DNA from: CAYRSS01 sp964426945
GTDB lineage: Bacteria > Planctomycetota > Phycisphaerae > UBA1845
Direction of reading: 5' to 3'
Length of the DNA stretch: 64,000 nt
Assembly: GCA_964426945.1 (NCBI GenBank)
Contig: CAYRSS010000011.1
Span: forward strand, 1 to 64,000
Shown one piece after another: positions 9,345-18,039 of this stretch (its first letter is position 1; each line of letters opens with the position of its first letter). A program made the position numbers and the translations under genes. The notes below the pieces were generated by a model, which was not told the origin of the DNA, ran no database searches, and saw only the letters and a program-made list of their open reading frames with translations.

Positions 9345-9678
9345 GACGTTCGCCGCGGTTGGCTCCGCCCGCCCGTCGCCCCTGACGCTGGGGGCCGATC
9401 CGGGCCGCGAGGGGAGGCCTTCGCCAGGCTGCCAAGCCCTTCGTTCCGCCCCGCGACGTCCGGTAACCACGGATTTGTTACACGGGCCACTTGGCCGGAT
9501 CGCTAGAATATAGCAATCTTGGGCGATCCGGGCAGATGCCGCGCCCGCGACGGTCCGATTTTCAGGGCGGCGGGGAATCCGTGGCGTCCTTCCGGGATTG
9601 GAGACGATGGTACCGACCGGGAGGCCTCCGGCGGGGAGATGTTCGGGCCCCGCCCCTGGTGCGAAGGGAGTCGAGAGG

Positions 9679-10899
9679 ATGTCCAGCACGTCACACGGGC
9701 GACTGCTTGCGATTGGCCTGGCGGTGATGATCGGCGGCGGGGGGCTCGCCGCCCGCGCCGAGGCCCAGCCACCGCGTATCTACACGGTCGCCGACCTCAA
9801 GGCCCTCGAACTGGCCTTCGTCGAACTGGCCGAGGAGGCGCAGCCGAGCGTTGTCTCCATCCGAACCTACGAACTGGTCGACATCGGCCAGGGTCGCCGC
9901 AACCTCATCAAGTCGCCGCTGAGCAAGGGCAGCGGGTTCATCATCGAGCCCGGCGGCACGATCGTGACCAACTTTCATGTGGTCGAGGGCGCCGGGGCGA
10001 TCTCGGTCCGGCTGCACAACGGCCTGATCTACGACGCCGAACTCGTGCAGGCGGATCAGCGCAGCGACATCGCCGTGGTCAAGATCGAGGCGGAGCGGCT
10101 CAAGACCGTGAAGTTCGGCGACCTCGACAAGGTCCGGGTGAACCAATGGGCCTTCGCGTGCGGCAATCCGTTCGGACTGGGCTCGGATGACGGCCGCCTG
10201 AGCGTGACGTACGGCGTGGTCAGTGCGCTGGGTCGTCAGCTCACGCAGCGGCTGGTACGCAACCCGCGCGAAGCGGGGATGCGCTACTACGGGAATCTCA
10301 TCGAGACCTCCGCGGCCATCAATCCCGGCGTGTCCGGCGGTCCGCTGTTCAACATCGACGGCGAGGTGATCGGCATCGTCACCGCGATCGAGACCAGCAG
10401 CGGCGTCAACGAGGGGCACGGCTACGCGATCCCGACCGATCGTCACATCCGCCGCGTCGTCGAGACGCTCGCGAAGGGCGAGCCGGTGCGCTACGGCTTT
10501 CTCGGCGTGCAGGTGGGCGACCTGGAAGGCGCTCCCGTGCCTCGCTTTGTCCGCGGCCGCGTGCATCACGGGGCGGTGATCGAGCAGATGATGATCGCCG
10601 ACGGTCCGGCCGCGAGGGCGGGGCTGCGGGCGCGCGACGTGGTCATCGAATTCGACGGCGAAACGATCGAGAATTCCGACCACCTCGTCCGCCTGGTGGG
10701 CTTCACACCGGTGGGCACCGAGGCTGAGGTCGTCTTCCTGCGCGACAGCGTCCGCCAGAAGACGGTCGTGCGGATCGCCGATCGCGAGGAGATGCTGGGC
10801 GTGACCATGCCGCGCGTGGAGCGGAGTGAACCGGAGCCGGCGGAGGAGCCGGCGGCGCCCGCCGATGAGGCACCCACGCCGGAGCCTCGCGTGGACTGA
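9679..10899 (+). CDS. HtrA/DegP-like secreted serine protease with PDZ domain
   Basis: Periplasmic trypsin-like protease, about 406 aa from the ATG at 9679. That start has GAAGGGAG about 9 nt upstream and opens a clean signal peptide (LLAIGLAVMIGGGG, cleavage near ARAEA|Q). An in-frame ATG at 9598 would bury it. The catalytic triad is visible as His in TNFHVVEG, Asp in RSDIAVVKI and Ser in NPGVSGGPLF, where the usual GNSGG is GVSGG. One PDZ domain follows (about residues 295-385: YGFLGVQVGDLEGA...GPAARAGLRARDVVIEFDGETI). The tail is a short Glu/Pro/Ala-rich stretch. A second PDZ, common in DegP, is absent, so it resembles DegS or single-PDZ HtrA in layout but with a cleavable signal. It is divergent from mutS2. 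Confidence 0.92.
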   Translation: MSSTSHGRLLAIGLAVMIGGGGLAARAEAQPPRIYTVADLKALELAFVELAEEAQPSVVSIRTYELVDIGQGRRNLIKSPLSKGSGFIIEPGGTIVTNFHVVEGAGAISVRLHNGLIYDAELVQADQRSDIAVVKIEAERLKTVKFGDLDKVRVNQWAFACGNPFGLGSDDGRLSVTYGVVSALGRQLTQRLVRNPREAGMRYYGNLIETSAAINPGVSGGPLFNIDGEVIGIVTAIETSSGVNEGHGYAIPTDRHIRRVVETLAKGEPVRYGFLGVQVGDLEGAPVPRFVRGRVHHGAVIEQMMIADGPAARAGLRARDVVIEFDGETIENSDHLVRLVGFTPVGTEAEVVFLRDSVRQKTVVRIADREEMLGVTMPRVERSEPEPAEEPAAPADEAPTPEPRVD

Positions 10900-10960
10900 C
10901 TGCGAGGGGCGGGCGCAGGCATGATTCTCAAGCCGCCGCGTGTCGACAGGCGGAGCGGTC

Positions 10961-11419
10961 TCAACACCCTAGCCGTGCGACGTAGCCATCTCGTGATTCG
11001 CCGAGCTGTCGCACGAGACTGCCATCCCACGACAACACCGTTGCGAACCCCTCGCGACGGCACTGCACCCTGAACCGCGTTCCGGCTGTGTTTCCTTCGA
11101 TCGTGCACGGCGAAGCATCAATCCCGCAGGCACACGCGACCGAGTCTGCCCACGCGCCCATTTGCTCGACCACGACGCGCGGAGGAGCAACCATGGCCCA
11201 CCAGACTGGTTCGTCGGACCAGACCGGGCCGTGGTACTCCAGGAATGGTTCCTTCGTCTCCTGGCGGAGTCCAAACCTGATCGCGCGCATGCCGTCATCC
11301 ATCGCCTGACCAAGCAAAGCGGACAGAAACGGAGCCACCAAGGCATGGGGGAGCCCCTCGCCCTCGACCGCCTCAAAGTCCCATTCGCGTCGATCGAGCG
11401 AGATTTCGAGCTGCACCAT
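10961..11419 (-). CDS. Conserved hypothetical protein
   Basis: A 152-aa soluble protein from the ATG at 11419, which has GGGAG 9 nt upstream. A longer in-frame start at 11488 is less likely. I do not recognise a domain. It is acidic and tryptophan-rich in the middle (YHGPVWSDEPVWWAMV) and ends with a beta-rich, Cys-containing half (CACGIDASP, FRVQCRREGF). No signal or membrane segment. GC content is lower than in its neighbours, suggesting separate acquisition. It converges on the protease gene and is divergent from nfi, whose start lies 84 nt away. Confidence 0.65.
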   Translation of the reverse strand: MVQLEISLDRREWDFEAVEGEGLPHALVAPFLSALLGQAMDDGMRAIRFGLRQETKEPFLEYHGPVWSDEPVWWAMVAPPRVVVEQMGAWADSVACACGIDASPCTIEGNTAGTRFRVQCRREGFATVLSWDGSLVRQLGESRDGYVARLGC

Positions 11420-11490
11420 CGTCGTTGACTCCCGGGCGCCCGTGAGGTGTCGGGACGCCAGCCTGACTTCGCTGACACCGCCCATCAAGC

Positions 11491-11496
11491 TATCAT
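11491..11496 (+). promoter_or_regulatory. -10 of nfi, placing the start codon at the transcription start
   Basis: TATCAT ends 6 nt before the GTG start at 11503. The expected +1 therefore coincides with the start codon, implying a leaderless mRNA. No Shine-Dalgarno sequence fits in the gap. The -35 is weak. Confidence 0.5.
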
Positions 11497-11502
11497 ACCC
11501 CG

Positions 11503-12183
11503 GTGAGGCTCCCGCGAGCTCCGCATTCCTGGCTGGTTTCGCCGCGCCGGGCGGTCGCCCTGCAGCGCGAAATGGCGCCCTGCGTCATTCGCGAGGGTCG
11601 GGCGGACGGGGTCCGCCTGGTCGCCGGGGCCGACCTCGCGTTTTCTGCCGACGGCCGTCGATGCGTGGCCGGCGTGGTCGTGTGGGACGTGGACGCCCAT
11701 CGCGTCGTCGAGCGTCGCGTCGCGGTCCGGCCGACGAGATTCCCCTACGTGCCGGGGTTGCTTTCCTTCCGGGAAGCGCCGGTCATCATCGCCGCGCTGC
11801 GGATGCTGAGGTGTGAGCCGGACATGTTCATGTTCGACGGCCAGGGCTACTCGCATCCGCGGCGCTTCGGCCTCGCCTGTCACATCGGCGTCATCATCGA
11901 CCGGCCCACCATCGGGTGCGCAAAGAGCCTGCTCGTTGGTTCCTGCGCCGAGCCGGGGCGGCTCCGCGGTGACCAAACGGCCCTGGTCGACCGGGATGAG
12001 CAGGTTGGCGTTGCCCTTCGCACCCGCGATGATACGCGGCCGATGTTCGTCAGCGTCGGTCATCGGGTCTCGCTCGCCGCGGCCGTCCGGATCGTCCTGC
12101 AGTGCGGCGACGGCTTCCGCCTGCCCGCGCCGACGCGCCTGGCGGATCGACTCGTGGCCCTCCACCGCCGCGGCCTGGGCTGA
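11503..12183 (+). CDS. nfi: Endonuclease V (deoxyinosine 3' endonuclease)
   Basis: DNA repair enzyme that nicks 3' of deaminated bases such as hypoxanthine. The 226-aa product, usual for the family, shows the whole set of signature motifs: AGADLAF with the metal-binding Asp (about residue 43), PYVPGLLSFRE with the catalytic Glu, DGQGYSHPRRFGLACHIGV with a second Asp and the HPR motif, GCAKSLLVG, and near the end SVGHRVSLAAAV. The start is a GTG lying 6 nt after a TATCAT -10, so translation is probably leaderless. The alpha/beta hydrolase gene follows 12 nt after the stop codon and may be co-transcribed, though no functional link is evident. Confidence 0.93.
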   Translation: MRLPRAPHSWLVSPRRAVALQREMAPCVIREGRADGVRLVAGADLAFSADGRRCVAGVVVWDVDAHRVVERRVAVRPTRFPYVPGLLSFREAPVIIAALRMLRCEPDMFMFDGQGYSHPRRFGLACHIGVIIDRPTIGCAKSLLVGSCAEPGRLRGDQTALVDRDEQVGVALRTRDDTRPMFVSVGHRVSLAAAVRIVLQCGDGFRLPAPTRLADRLVALHRRGLG

Positions 12184-12195
12184 CCACAGTACTTC

Positions 12196-13020
12196 ATGCC
12201 CCGACGATTCACCGATCGCTGGTTCTACCGCCCGACCTCGCTGGTGTATGACGATCCGCGCGATCACGGCCTGCGGTTCGAATCTGTTGAGTTCGCCAGC
12301 GAGGAGGAGCGGCTGGTCGGCTGGTTCTTTCCCGCCGCAGATCGGGATCGCCCGGCGGGGGTCGCCGCGGGGACACTGGTGCACTGCCACGGCAACGGCG
12401 GCAACCTCACCGCCCAGTTCCGGTTCATCGCCGACCTGCCGCGGCGGGGGTGGAACGTGTTCTGCTTCGACTACCGTGGCTACGGCGGGTCCACGGGGCG
12501 GCCCACCCGGGAGGGCCTCCTGGCGGACGTCCACGCCGCGGTCGACCGGGCCCGGACGCTGCAAGGGGTGGATCCGGGCCGGTTGGCGGTCCTGGGCCAG
12601 TCGCTTGGCGGGGCGATGGCGCTGGTCGCCGCGTCGCAGCGGAGCGACCTCAGGGCGGTGGTGGCGGAGGGGGCCTACGCCAGTCATCAGGCCGCGGCCC
12701 GTTTCCACTGTCGACACAGCCTGCTGCTCTGGTGGGCGGCCCCCCTGGTTCGCCGGGGGCTGGTGCCCGAGGGGCTGGACGCGATCGACCACGTCGCGGC
12801 GATCGCCCCGACGCCGCTGCTGCTCGTCACCGGCACGCGTGATCGGATCTGCGACCCGCGCCAAACGGAAGCCCTGTATGCCGCTGCGGGCGAGCCGCGC
12901 GAGTTGTGGCGACTGCCCGACGGCGGTCACTGCGGGTTGTTGACGGAGGAAACCCCCGACGGCGCGGCCCGGCTGGATAGGTGGCTTACCCTGTGGCTTT
13001 CGGTTCCGCAAAACGCGTAG
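12196..13020 (+). CDS. Alpha/beta hydrolase, serine type
   Basis: A 274-aa alpha/beta-hydrolase-fold protein. It shows the oxyanion region HCHGNGGNL, a conserved FDYRGYGGSTG, the nucleophile elbow GQSLGG (Ser about 136), the acid in GTRDRICD and the catalytic His in GGHCGLL. No signal peptide, so cytosolic. It resembles the BEM46/FrsA-like esterase group. The substrate cannot be predicted, and peptidase, esterase or thioesterase activity are all possible. It lies 12 nt downstream of nfi, with no ribosome binding site of its own, so translation probably depends on the upstream message. Confidence 0.85.
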   Translation: MPRRFTDRWFYRPTSLVYDDPRDHGLRFESVEFASEEERLVGWFFPAADRDRPAGVAAGTLVHCHGNGGNLTAQFRFIADLPRRGWNVFCFDYRGYGGSTGRPTREGLLADVHAAVDRARTLQGVDPGRLAVLGQSLGGAMALVAASQRSDLRAVVAEGAYASHQAAARFHCRHSLLLWWAAPLVRRGLVPEGLDAIDHVAAIAPTPLLLVTGTRDRICDPRQTEALYAAAGEPRELWRLPDGGHCGLLTEETPDGAARLDRWLTLWLSVPQNA

Positions 13021-13173
13021 AATGGGATGACTCGAGTACGCCGCCCGCGGTCTCGGCGCAGGTTGTGCGCCCTGCCGGGTGGGACGGGCGCGAGCGGTTA
13101 ACCTGATGGCCGCCAAGTACTTGGGAGCCGCCGGCTTATACCGTCCGTGGGTTTCTCTAAGCTCGACTTTCGT

Positions 13174-13202
13174 TTGCTCGTGTCCGATAAACAGGATACA
13201 AT
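13174..13202 (+). promoter_or_regulatory. Promoter of the TPR protein gene
   Basis: TTGCTC at 13174-13179, a 17-nt spacer and TACAAT at 13197-13202. The predicted start of transcription is about 40 nt before the ATG at 13248. Confidence 0.55.
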
Positions 13203-13247
13203 CACAAGGCTGATTTCTTCCCGCGTGCGAGTGAGCAGGCTAGCGCC

Positions 13248-14609
13248 ATGAACGACTGGTTCGAGGCAGAACAGAGGGTGGAGCGCGCTCAGCAGCTCTC
13301 CGAGTCCCATCGTTGGGAGGAGGCGCTGACGGAGATCGAGGCTGCGCTCGACATCAACCCCAATAACGCTTCGTGGCACGCCCAGCACGGGTTCCTGCTC
13401 GACGAGCTGGGCCGCACCGGCGAGGCGGTCGACGCCTACGAGCGGTCCGTCGCGCTGGAGGCGGGCGATGAGGACGTGGGGATGGCCCTCGGCGAGGCCC
13501 TGACCCGCCTCGGTCGCTTCGCCCGCGCGCTCGAAGTGTTCGACGATCTGGCTCGCCAGAACCCCTCTTTTGAGCCGGCTTATTGCCACCGGATTCTGGT
13601 GTACACCGAACTGGGGCGGCATGACCAGGCGGAGGAGATGTTCTACCTGGCCCAGGAGCTCGCGCCCGACTGTCCGCACTGCTTCTTCAACATCGGCGTG
13701 TCGCTGGCTGCCCGCGGTCAGATGCCGCGGGCACTGTATTGCTGGCAGCGCGTGCTTGATCTCGATCCGACCTACGAGGGCGTCCGGCTGCGCATCGCGC
13801 AGGCTTTCCGCGCCCAGGGCAAGCTGGAAGAGGCCCAGGACTACCTGCTCGCCGAGCGTCGCGAGGCGCCCGGCAACACCGACCTGCTCTACGAACTGGC
13901 CGAACTCGCCATCGAGGCGGAAGATTTCTCCGCCGCCGAGACGCGCTACTCGGAGATCATCGAGCTTACGCCCGACGACATTGACGCCCATTTCGCCCGC
14001 GGCCGTCTGCTGCTACGCATGGATGAGCCGGCAACCGCGCTGGTCTGCTTCCAGCAGGTTCTCACGTTGGCGAATCCGCCGGCCCTTCGCGAGTTTGACC
14101 GTTGCCTGGGCGAGGCGAACCTGCGCCTCGGCCGCCTCGACAAGGCGCGTCAGTGCCTGTCGCGCGCCGCGCATGACAACCCTGCCGACGTCGTCGCGCA
14201 CATGCTCCTGGGCGACTGCCTGATGGCGATGGATCGCAGCGGTGAGGCTGCTGATCAGTTCCGTCGCGCGCTCGCCGTCGACACGGGCAACGCTCCGGCG
14301 CACTTCCACCTGGCCGTCTGCCTGTTCCGCGACGGCCGCTACGAGGATGGCCTGCGCCACTGCCTCGACGCGCTTCGCCACGATCCCGGCTACGCGCCAC
14401 CGATGCACCGGGCGATTCTCGCGCTGCTTCATCTCGGCCGCTGGGCCGAGGCGCGGCGCCTCCTGCAGCGGGCCCAGCGCCACCACCCGGACGATCGCAC
14501 CTTGGCCGAGATCGCGGGCGGGGTCTGGCGGTTCCGGGTGCAGTACTACGTCCGGGTGTTCACCGGCGGGGTCCGCCGCGTGGTCGCCCGCCTGGCGGGC
14601 CATCGCTGA
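13248..14609 (+). CDS. Tetratricopeptide repeat protein
   Basis: A 453-aa protein built almost wholly of about eleven TPR units. Examples are SHRWEEALTEIEAALDINPNNASWHAQHGFLL, GRTGEAVDAYERSVALEAGDEDV and GQMPRALYCWQRVLDLDPT. No signal peptide or membrane helix is evident. The C-terminal 30 residues are basic and aromatic (RFRVQYYVRVFTGGVRRVVARLAGHR). Such proteins are scaffolds for protein-protein contacts, and the partner is unknown. The gene stands alone with its own promoter. Confidence 0.85.
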   Translation: MNDWFEAEQRVERAQQLSESHRWEEALTEIEAALDINPNNASWHAQHGFLLDELGRTGEAVDAYERSVALEAGDEDVGMALGEALTRLGRFARALEVFDDLARQNPSFEPAYCHRILVYTELGRHDQAEEMFYLAQELAPDCPHCFFNIGVSLAARGQMPRALYCWQRVLDLDPTYEGVRLRIAQAFRAQGKLEEAQDYLLAERREAPGNTDLLYELAELAIEAEDFSAAETRYSEIIELTPDDIDAHFARGRLLLRMDEPATALVCFQQVLTLANPPALREFDRCLGEANLRLGRLDKARQCLSRAAHDNPADVVAHMLLGDCLMAMDRSGEAADQFRRALAVDTGNAPAHFHLAVCLFRDGRYEDGLRHCLDALRHDPGYAPPMHRAILALLHLGRWAEARRLLQRAQRHHPDDRTLAEIAGGVWRFRVQYYVRVFTGGVRRVVARLAGHR

Positions 14610-14833
14610 CGCGCAGGCTGCGGCATCGCCGTCTTTTCACCATCTTCACATCCAGCCGCCCGCCGGCTTCTCGACCGGGGAAGATCCGGCCGATAAGGCC
14701 CCGTCGGCGATCTGCCGCTGCGGGCTCGTGCATCCCGGACAGTGAATTGTGGTTATAGTAACTGGAGGGGTCATGCGGACCGGGTGTGCCGATCCGCCAC
14801 GAGGCCGACCTCAACTGGGATGAAATCGCATCG

Positions 14834-15940
14834 ATGAAAACCGCCACGTCGGCAATTCGCTGGTTTGCGCTGTGTCTGTTCGGGTTCGCACCGCTCGCAC
14901 CGGCCCTGGCCCAGGATTCGGCCGCGGCGCCCGACGAGGGGGCCCTTCTGCCCGGCTTCCGCACGATTGACGAGATCATGGAGCAGGCCGTCCGGAACAT
15001 CGCGGCCCGCTACAACCTCAACCACGAGCAGCAGCGCTACACCGAAAACATGATGAAGACCGAGGTCCGCAAGTTCCTGCGCGACCACCACGCCGAGATC
15101 TGGCCGGTGCTGCGTACGATGATCAGTGCGCAGCTCGATCCCAACAGCATCACCAAGGACACCTCCGAGGCCAAGCGGATCGGGAAGATGGCCCGTCCGC
15201 TGTTCGCCGCCGCGCAGAAGGCGATTCTCGACAGCAACAACGAGTGGCGGGAGATCCTGACGGACGATCAGCGTGCGATGCACGACTTCGACCTGCAGGA
15301 AATGTCCAAGACGTTCCAGCACATGGACTCGCAGCTCTCGAGTTGGGAAAGCGGCCAGCCGGGCGACAAGGGCATCTTCCCCAGCGCCCAGGTCTATCCC
15401 GGCGAGCCGGCGCGTCCGTCGCTGCCGCCCACGGGCCTGCCGAATCTGTCGCCCGGCCGGGCGACCTCCGCGCAGGAGTCCGCCCCGACGCCGGACGTCT
15501 TCGAGGCGTACGTGGAGGCGTTCATCAAGGACTACGAACTCGACGCCGGCCAGATCGAGCGCGCCCGGACGATTCTCGCCGAGTTCAAGCTCAAGGCCGA
15601 GGATCACTACAAGCGCGCCGCCAAGGAAATCGCCAAGGCGGAGACCGACCGGCAGGAAGCTGTGATTCGTCGTGATCGCGCCGCCCGCGAAGCGGCGGAA
15701 AAGAAGCGCAAGGAGCTCAACGCGCCGCCGACGGAGTACTTCGGCGTGATGAAGGATCGGCTCCACGCCCTCCTGACCACCGCGCAGAAGGAGCGTTACG
15801 CCCAGAAGCAGGCGGAGAAGAAAGCCCCGGCCGCGGCGAAGCCGGCCCCTGCGCCGCAGCAGCCCGCGCCCAAGCCGGCGGAGGGGGCCAAGGCGCCGGC
15901 CGCCGGCGACAAGCCGGCCACGCCGCCCAAGAAGGACTAG
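14834..15940 (+). CDS. Secreted hypothetical protein with Lys/Ala/Pro-rich tail
   Basis: About 368 aa from the ATG at 14834, which opens a signal peptide (WFALCLFGFAPLAPALAQ, cleavage near ALA|Q). An in-frame GTG at 14786 would place 16 polar residues in front of it and is rejected. The mature part is mostly alpha-helical and charged, with IDEIMEQAVRNIAARYNLNHEQQRYTENMMKTEVRKFL and a later coiled-coil-like AEDHYKRAAKEIAKAETDRQEAVIRRD. The last 50 residues are low-complexity Ala/Pro/Lys. It may be a cell-envelope structural or regulatory protein. No known domain was recognised. A strong intrinsic terminator follows. Confidence 0.75.
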   Translation: MKTATSAIRWFALCLFGFAPLAPALAQDSAAAPDEGALLPGFRTIDEIMEQAVRNIAARYNLNHEQQRYTENMMKTEVRKFLRDHHAEIWPVLRTMISAQLDPNSITKDTSEAKRIGKMARPLFAAAQKAILDSNNEWREILTDDQRAMHDFDLQEMSKTFQHMDSQLSSWESGQPGDKGIFPSAQVYPGEPARPSLPPTGLPNLSPGRATSAQESAPTPDVFEAYVEAFIKDYELDAGQIERARTILAEFKLKAEDHYKRAAKEIAKAETDRQEAVIRRDRAAREAAEKKRKELNAPPTEYFGVMKDRLHALLTTAQKERYAQKQAEKKAPAAAKPAPAPQQPAPKPAEGAKAPAAGDKPATPPKKD

Positions 15941-15990
15941 GGTGGCCCCCAGCCGGCACTCGCGCCGGCCATTTGCAAACAGTCTCCTGC

Positions 15991-16024
15991 GAGCGGTCTG
16001 CCCGTGAGGCAGGCCGCTCTTTTT
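15991..16024 (+). terminator. Intrinsic terminator after the secreted hypothetical gene
   Basis: GAGCGGTCTGCC and GGCAGGCCGCTC pair across a CGTGA loop (12 pairs, one G-T), followed by a T-rich run. It is 50 nt past the stop codon at 15940. Confidence 0.85.
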
Positions 16025-16289
16025 CTTCACTCCGCTGCGTCGCCAGGCGGTGCCACCAGATGGCACCACCGGTCGCGCGTTCCCGTTCACGTCGCACGGT
16101 CGATGCGAAAGGCGTCCCGCCAGCCCTTCATGGTGCAGTTGCACTCATGCTTATCGGTCGTTCCGAGAATGCCCGGGGCGATTTCGTTTGCCTGTGAAGG
16201 AGCGGAATTCTACGATTGGGTATTGGCTCATGTCGGGTCGCATCCCCGGGCGACCAGGTTCGTAGAGAGGCAGAAGGGGGACGTAGTCG
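16025..16289. other. Intergenic stretch upstream of the 183-aa hypothetical gene
   Basis: Together with the terminator just before it, this makes a non-coding gap of about 350 bp. It contains no recognisable RNA gene or strong -35/-10 pair. A purine-rich GGGGGA lies just before the ATG at 16290. Confidence 0.4.
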
Positions 16290-16841
16290 ATGCTTCCCGT
16301 TCCGAACGATCATCCGCTCCGCAGGCTGTTTGCCGGCCTCGTGGAAAACGCATTCTGCAGCGAGCTGGGTTTCTGCGACCCTGCGCTGACCGACTATGTG
16401 GCGGACCTGCTGACGGCGTTCACGCACGTTGACGCGCTGAGCACGATGCAGCATGCCGAGGGCCGCTCCATCGAGCAGGTAGCCGCGATGATCGCACTCG
16501 CAGGCGACGAGGCGCCGGCGTGTGAAACCGAGCGGGATCTCCAGCTCTACCGCCACATCGGCGACTACTCGCTCTTCTGGGCGGGTGTGTACCCCGAGCA
16601 CCTGGCCCGCGCACGGCGACGGCGCCAGGCCGACGTGCTGCTGGACTACGTCACGCAGGGCAAGAAGTCGTACTCGATCGCCGCCCGCCTGGCCGACCAG
16701 GGCGGCGAGCCGCCGTCGTCCCTGCTGACCCATCTGAGCGAAGACTTCGAGTTCTGCATTTTCGGGTTGGGGCTGGTGCGGAAAGGCTGGGAGCAGGCGG
16801 ACGCCTCCGGCGGGTTCTCACCGGGCAAGCTGATCTACTGA
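16290..16841 (+). CDS. Conserved hypothetical protein
   Basis: A soluble 183-aa protein with no signal or membrane segment, predicted largely helical. Notable segments are NDHPLRRLFAGLVENAFCSELGFCDPALTDYVADLLTAF at the start and LYRHIGDYSLFWAGVYPEHL in the middle, followed by SYSIAARLADQ. I do not recognise the family. The His/Tyr/Trp-rich helical core resembles small planctomycete proteins of unknown role. The ATG has GGGGGA about 8 nt upstream. It converges on the pseudo-receiver gene. Confidence 0.75.
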   Translation: MLPVPNDHPLRRLFAGLVENAFCSELGFCDPALTDYVADLLTAFTHVDALSTMQHAEGRSIEQVAAMIALAGDEAPACETERDLQLYRHIGDYSLFWAGVYPEHLARARRRRQADVLLDYVTQGKKSYSIAARLADQGGEPPSSLLTHLSEDFEFCIFGLGLVRKGWEQADASGGFSPGKLIY

Positions 16842-16864
16842 CGGATCGAACCTGCCTCGCGTCG

Positions 16865-17257
16865 CTATGACGATCGCCGGCTCAGGGCCTCTGCGATCAG
16901 GGCGTGCGTCTGTGGGCTGTCCAGCGCGGCCTTCCCGAAGCCGGGCATCGCGCCCAGCGCCACCGCCGAGGCCTGCGCCTCCACGTAGTTGCTCACGAGC
17001 ATCACCGGCGTTTCGCGGCATGTCGGATCCGCCAGCAGGCGGCGGATGAACTCCAGACCCTCCGTGCCGTCCGCATCAAAGAGCCGGTTCACCAGCACCA
17101 GGTCGTATCGCTCCCGCCGGGCGGAGCCGATCGCCTCCTCCAGGCTGTGGGCGCGGTCCACCCGGGCGCCGAATCGGTCCGTCAACAGCCGGCTGAGGTT
17201 GCCGTGGTCGAGGTTGCACTGCCCTACATCGAGCACGCGGGGGGCGGAGGCGGTCAT
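16865..17257 (-). CDS. Receiver-like domain protein with Asn at the phosphoacceptor position
   Basis: A stand-alone 130-aa CheY-like fold from the ATG at 17257, which has AAGGAG 8 nt upstream. The receiver pattern is visible: beta1 RVLDVGQCNLDHG, beta3 YDLVLVNRLFDADGTEG, beta4 TPVMLVSNY and the conserved Lys in MPGFGKAAL. The position that normally holds the phosphorylated Asp (DLVLLD) is Asn here (DLVLVN), and the N-terminal acidic pair is reduced to one Asp. It therefore probably cannot be phosphorylated in the usual way and may act as a phosphorylation-independent pseudo-receiver. No histidine kinase is adjacent. Confidence 0.8.
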   Translation of the reverse strand: MTASAPRVLDVGQCNLDHGNLSRLLTDRFGARVDRAHSLEEAIGSARRERYDLVLVNRLFDADGTEGLEFIRRLLADPTCRETPVMLVSNYVEAQASAVALGAMPGFGKAALDSPQTHALIAEALSRRSS

Positions 17258-17372
17258 GTCGGGCACTCCTTCAGATGCCGCGGTGGCGATCGAGTCGGTG
17301 GGTCAGCCGCGACGAGCTGGCCATCATGAGACAACCTAGGCGCCGCGGCCGCGATGGGCAAGCGCTCGCCGG

Positions 17373-17819
17373 TCAGCGCCTCAGCAGAGCCAGAAACTCC
17401 GCTTCACTCCGCTGTCCCGACAGCCGGCCGCGCTCGCGCCCGTCAGCCGAGAGCACGATGTAGGTCGGCGTTCCCGGGATGCCAAAGCGTCTGGCCAGAT
17501 CCGGCCGGAGCGACGTGTCCACGCTCACGGGCACCATTTCGCGAATCGTCGCCGTCACGCGGGGGGCCACAAGCACCGTCCGCTTCATGGACTCGCAGGG
17601 CGGGCAACCCGGGGACGTGAAGGCGAGCAGCACGGACTTGCCCTCTGTCGCCGCGGTCTGAAGCGCCGCGTCGAAGTCGGTCACCCAACCCGGCGGATCG
17701 GGCGCCGGGCGGCTGATCCAGAACGTGATCGCGACCAGCGCCATCAGCAGGGCCATCGGCACCCACCGTCCCGCGGGTCGGGGTGGCGATGTCGACGAAG
17801 CAGCTTGTCCGAACTCCAT
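17373..17819 (-). CDS. Membrane-anchored thioredoxin-like protein
   Basis: A 148-aa protein with one N-terminal membrane anchor (VPMALLMALVAITFWI) followed by a thioredoxin-fold domain facing the periplasm. It carries a redox motif CPPC (SPGCPPCESMK) and the cis-proline region GIPGTPTYIVL. The sequence resembles DsbD-gamma-like or SoxW-like thiol-disulfide reductases. It could reduce or oxidise periplasmic cysteines, and the direction is not readable from sequence. Either the ATG at 17819 or a GTG at 17825 could be the start. The pseudo-receiver gene lies downstream on the same strand after 115 nt. Confidence 0.82.
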   Translation of the reverse strand: MEFGQAASSTSPPRPAGRWVPMALLMALVAITFWISRPAPDPPGWVTDFDAALQTAATEGKSVLLAFTSPGCPPCESMKRTVLVAPRVTATIREMVPVSVDTSLRPDLARRFGIPGTPTYIVLSADGRERGRLSGQRSEAEFLALLRR

Positions 17820-18039
17820 CGTCACCGATCTCCCCGCGATCCCATGCCCGGGCGGCGCGCCGAACCGCCATCCGATCCGCTGCCCTCGATAACCGCGGTC
17901 GCCCGGCGGCTATTCCGCGGCCGCCTGCCGCCCGTGGAGGCCGGTGCGGCGCCGGCCTACACTGTCCGCCACGCGCCGCCGCAGCGCGGGCGGGTGCCCG
18001 CGATCAGCAGCGGCCATCCCACAAAAAGGGTAGTCCATC

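Noticed and set aside
9504..9509. TAGAAT as HtrA promoter
   Set aside because: The nearest plausible -35 is 23 nt away, too far, so it was not annotated.
12277..12290. GGTTCGAATC resembling a tRNA T-arm
   Set aside because: It lies inside the alpha/beta hydrolase gene and no cloverleaf can be drawn around it.
11485..13116. 543-aa minus-strand frame across nfi and the hydrolase gene
   Set aside because: Arg/Pro/Gln-rich nonsense translation opposite two recognised enzymes.
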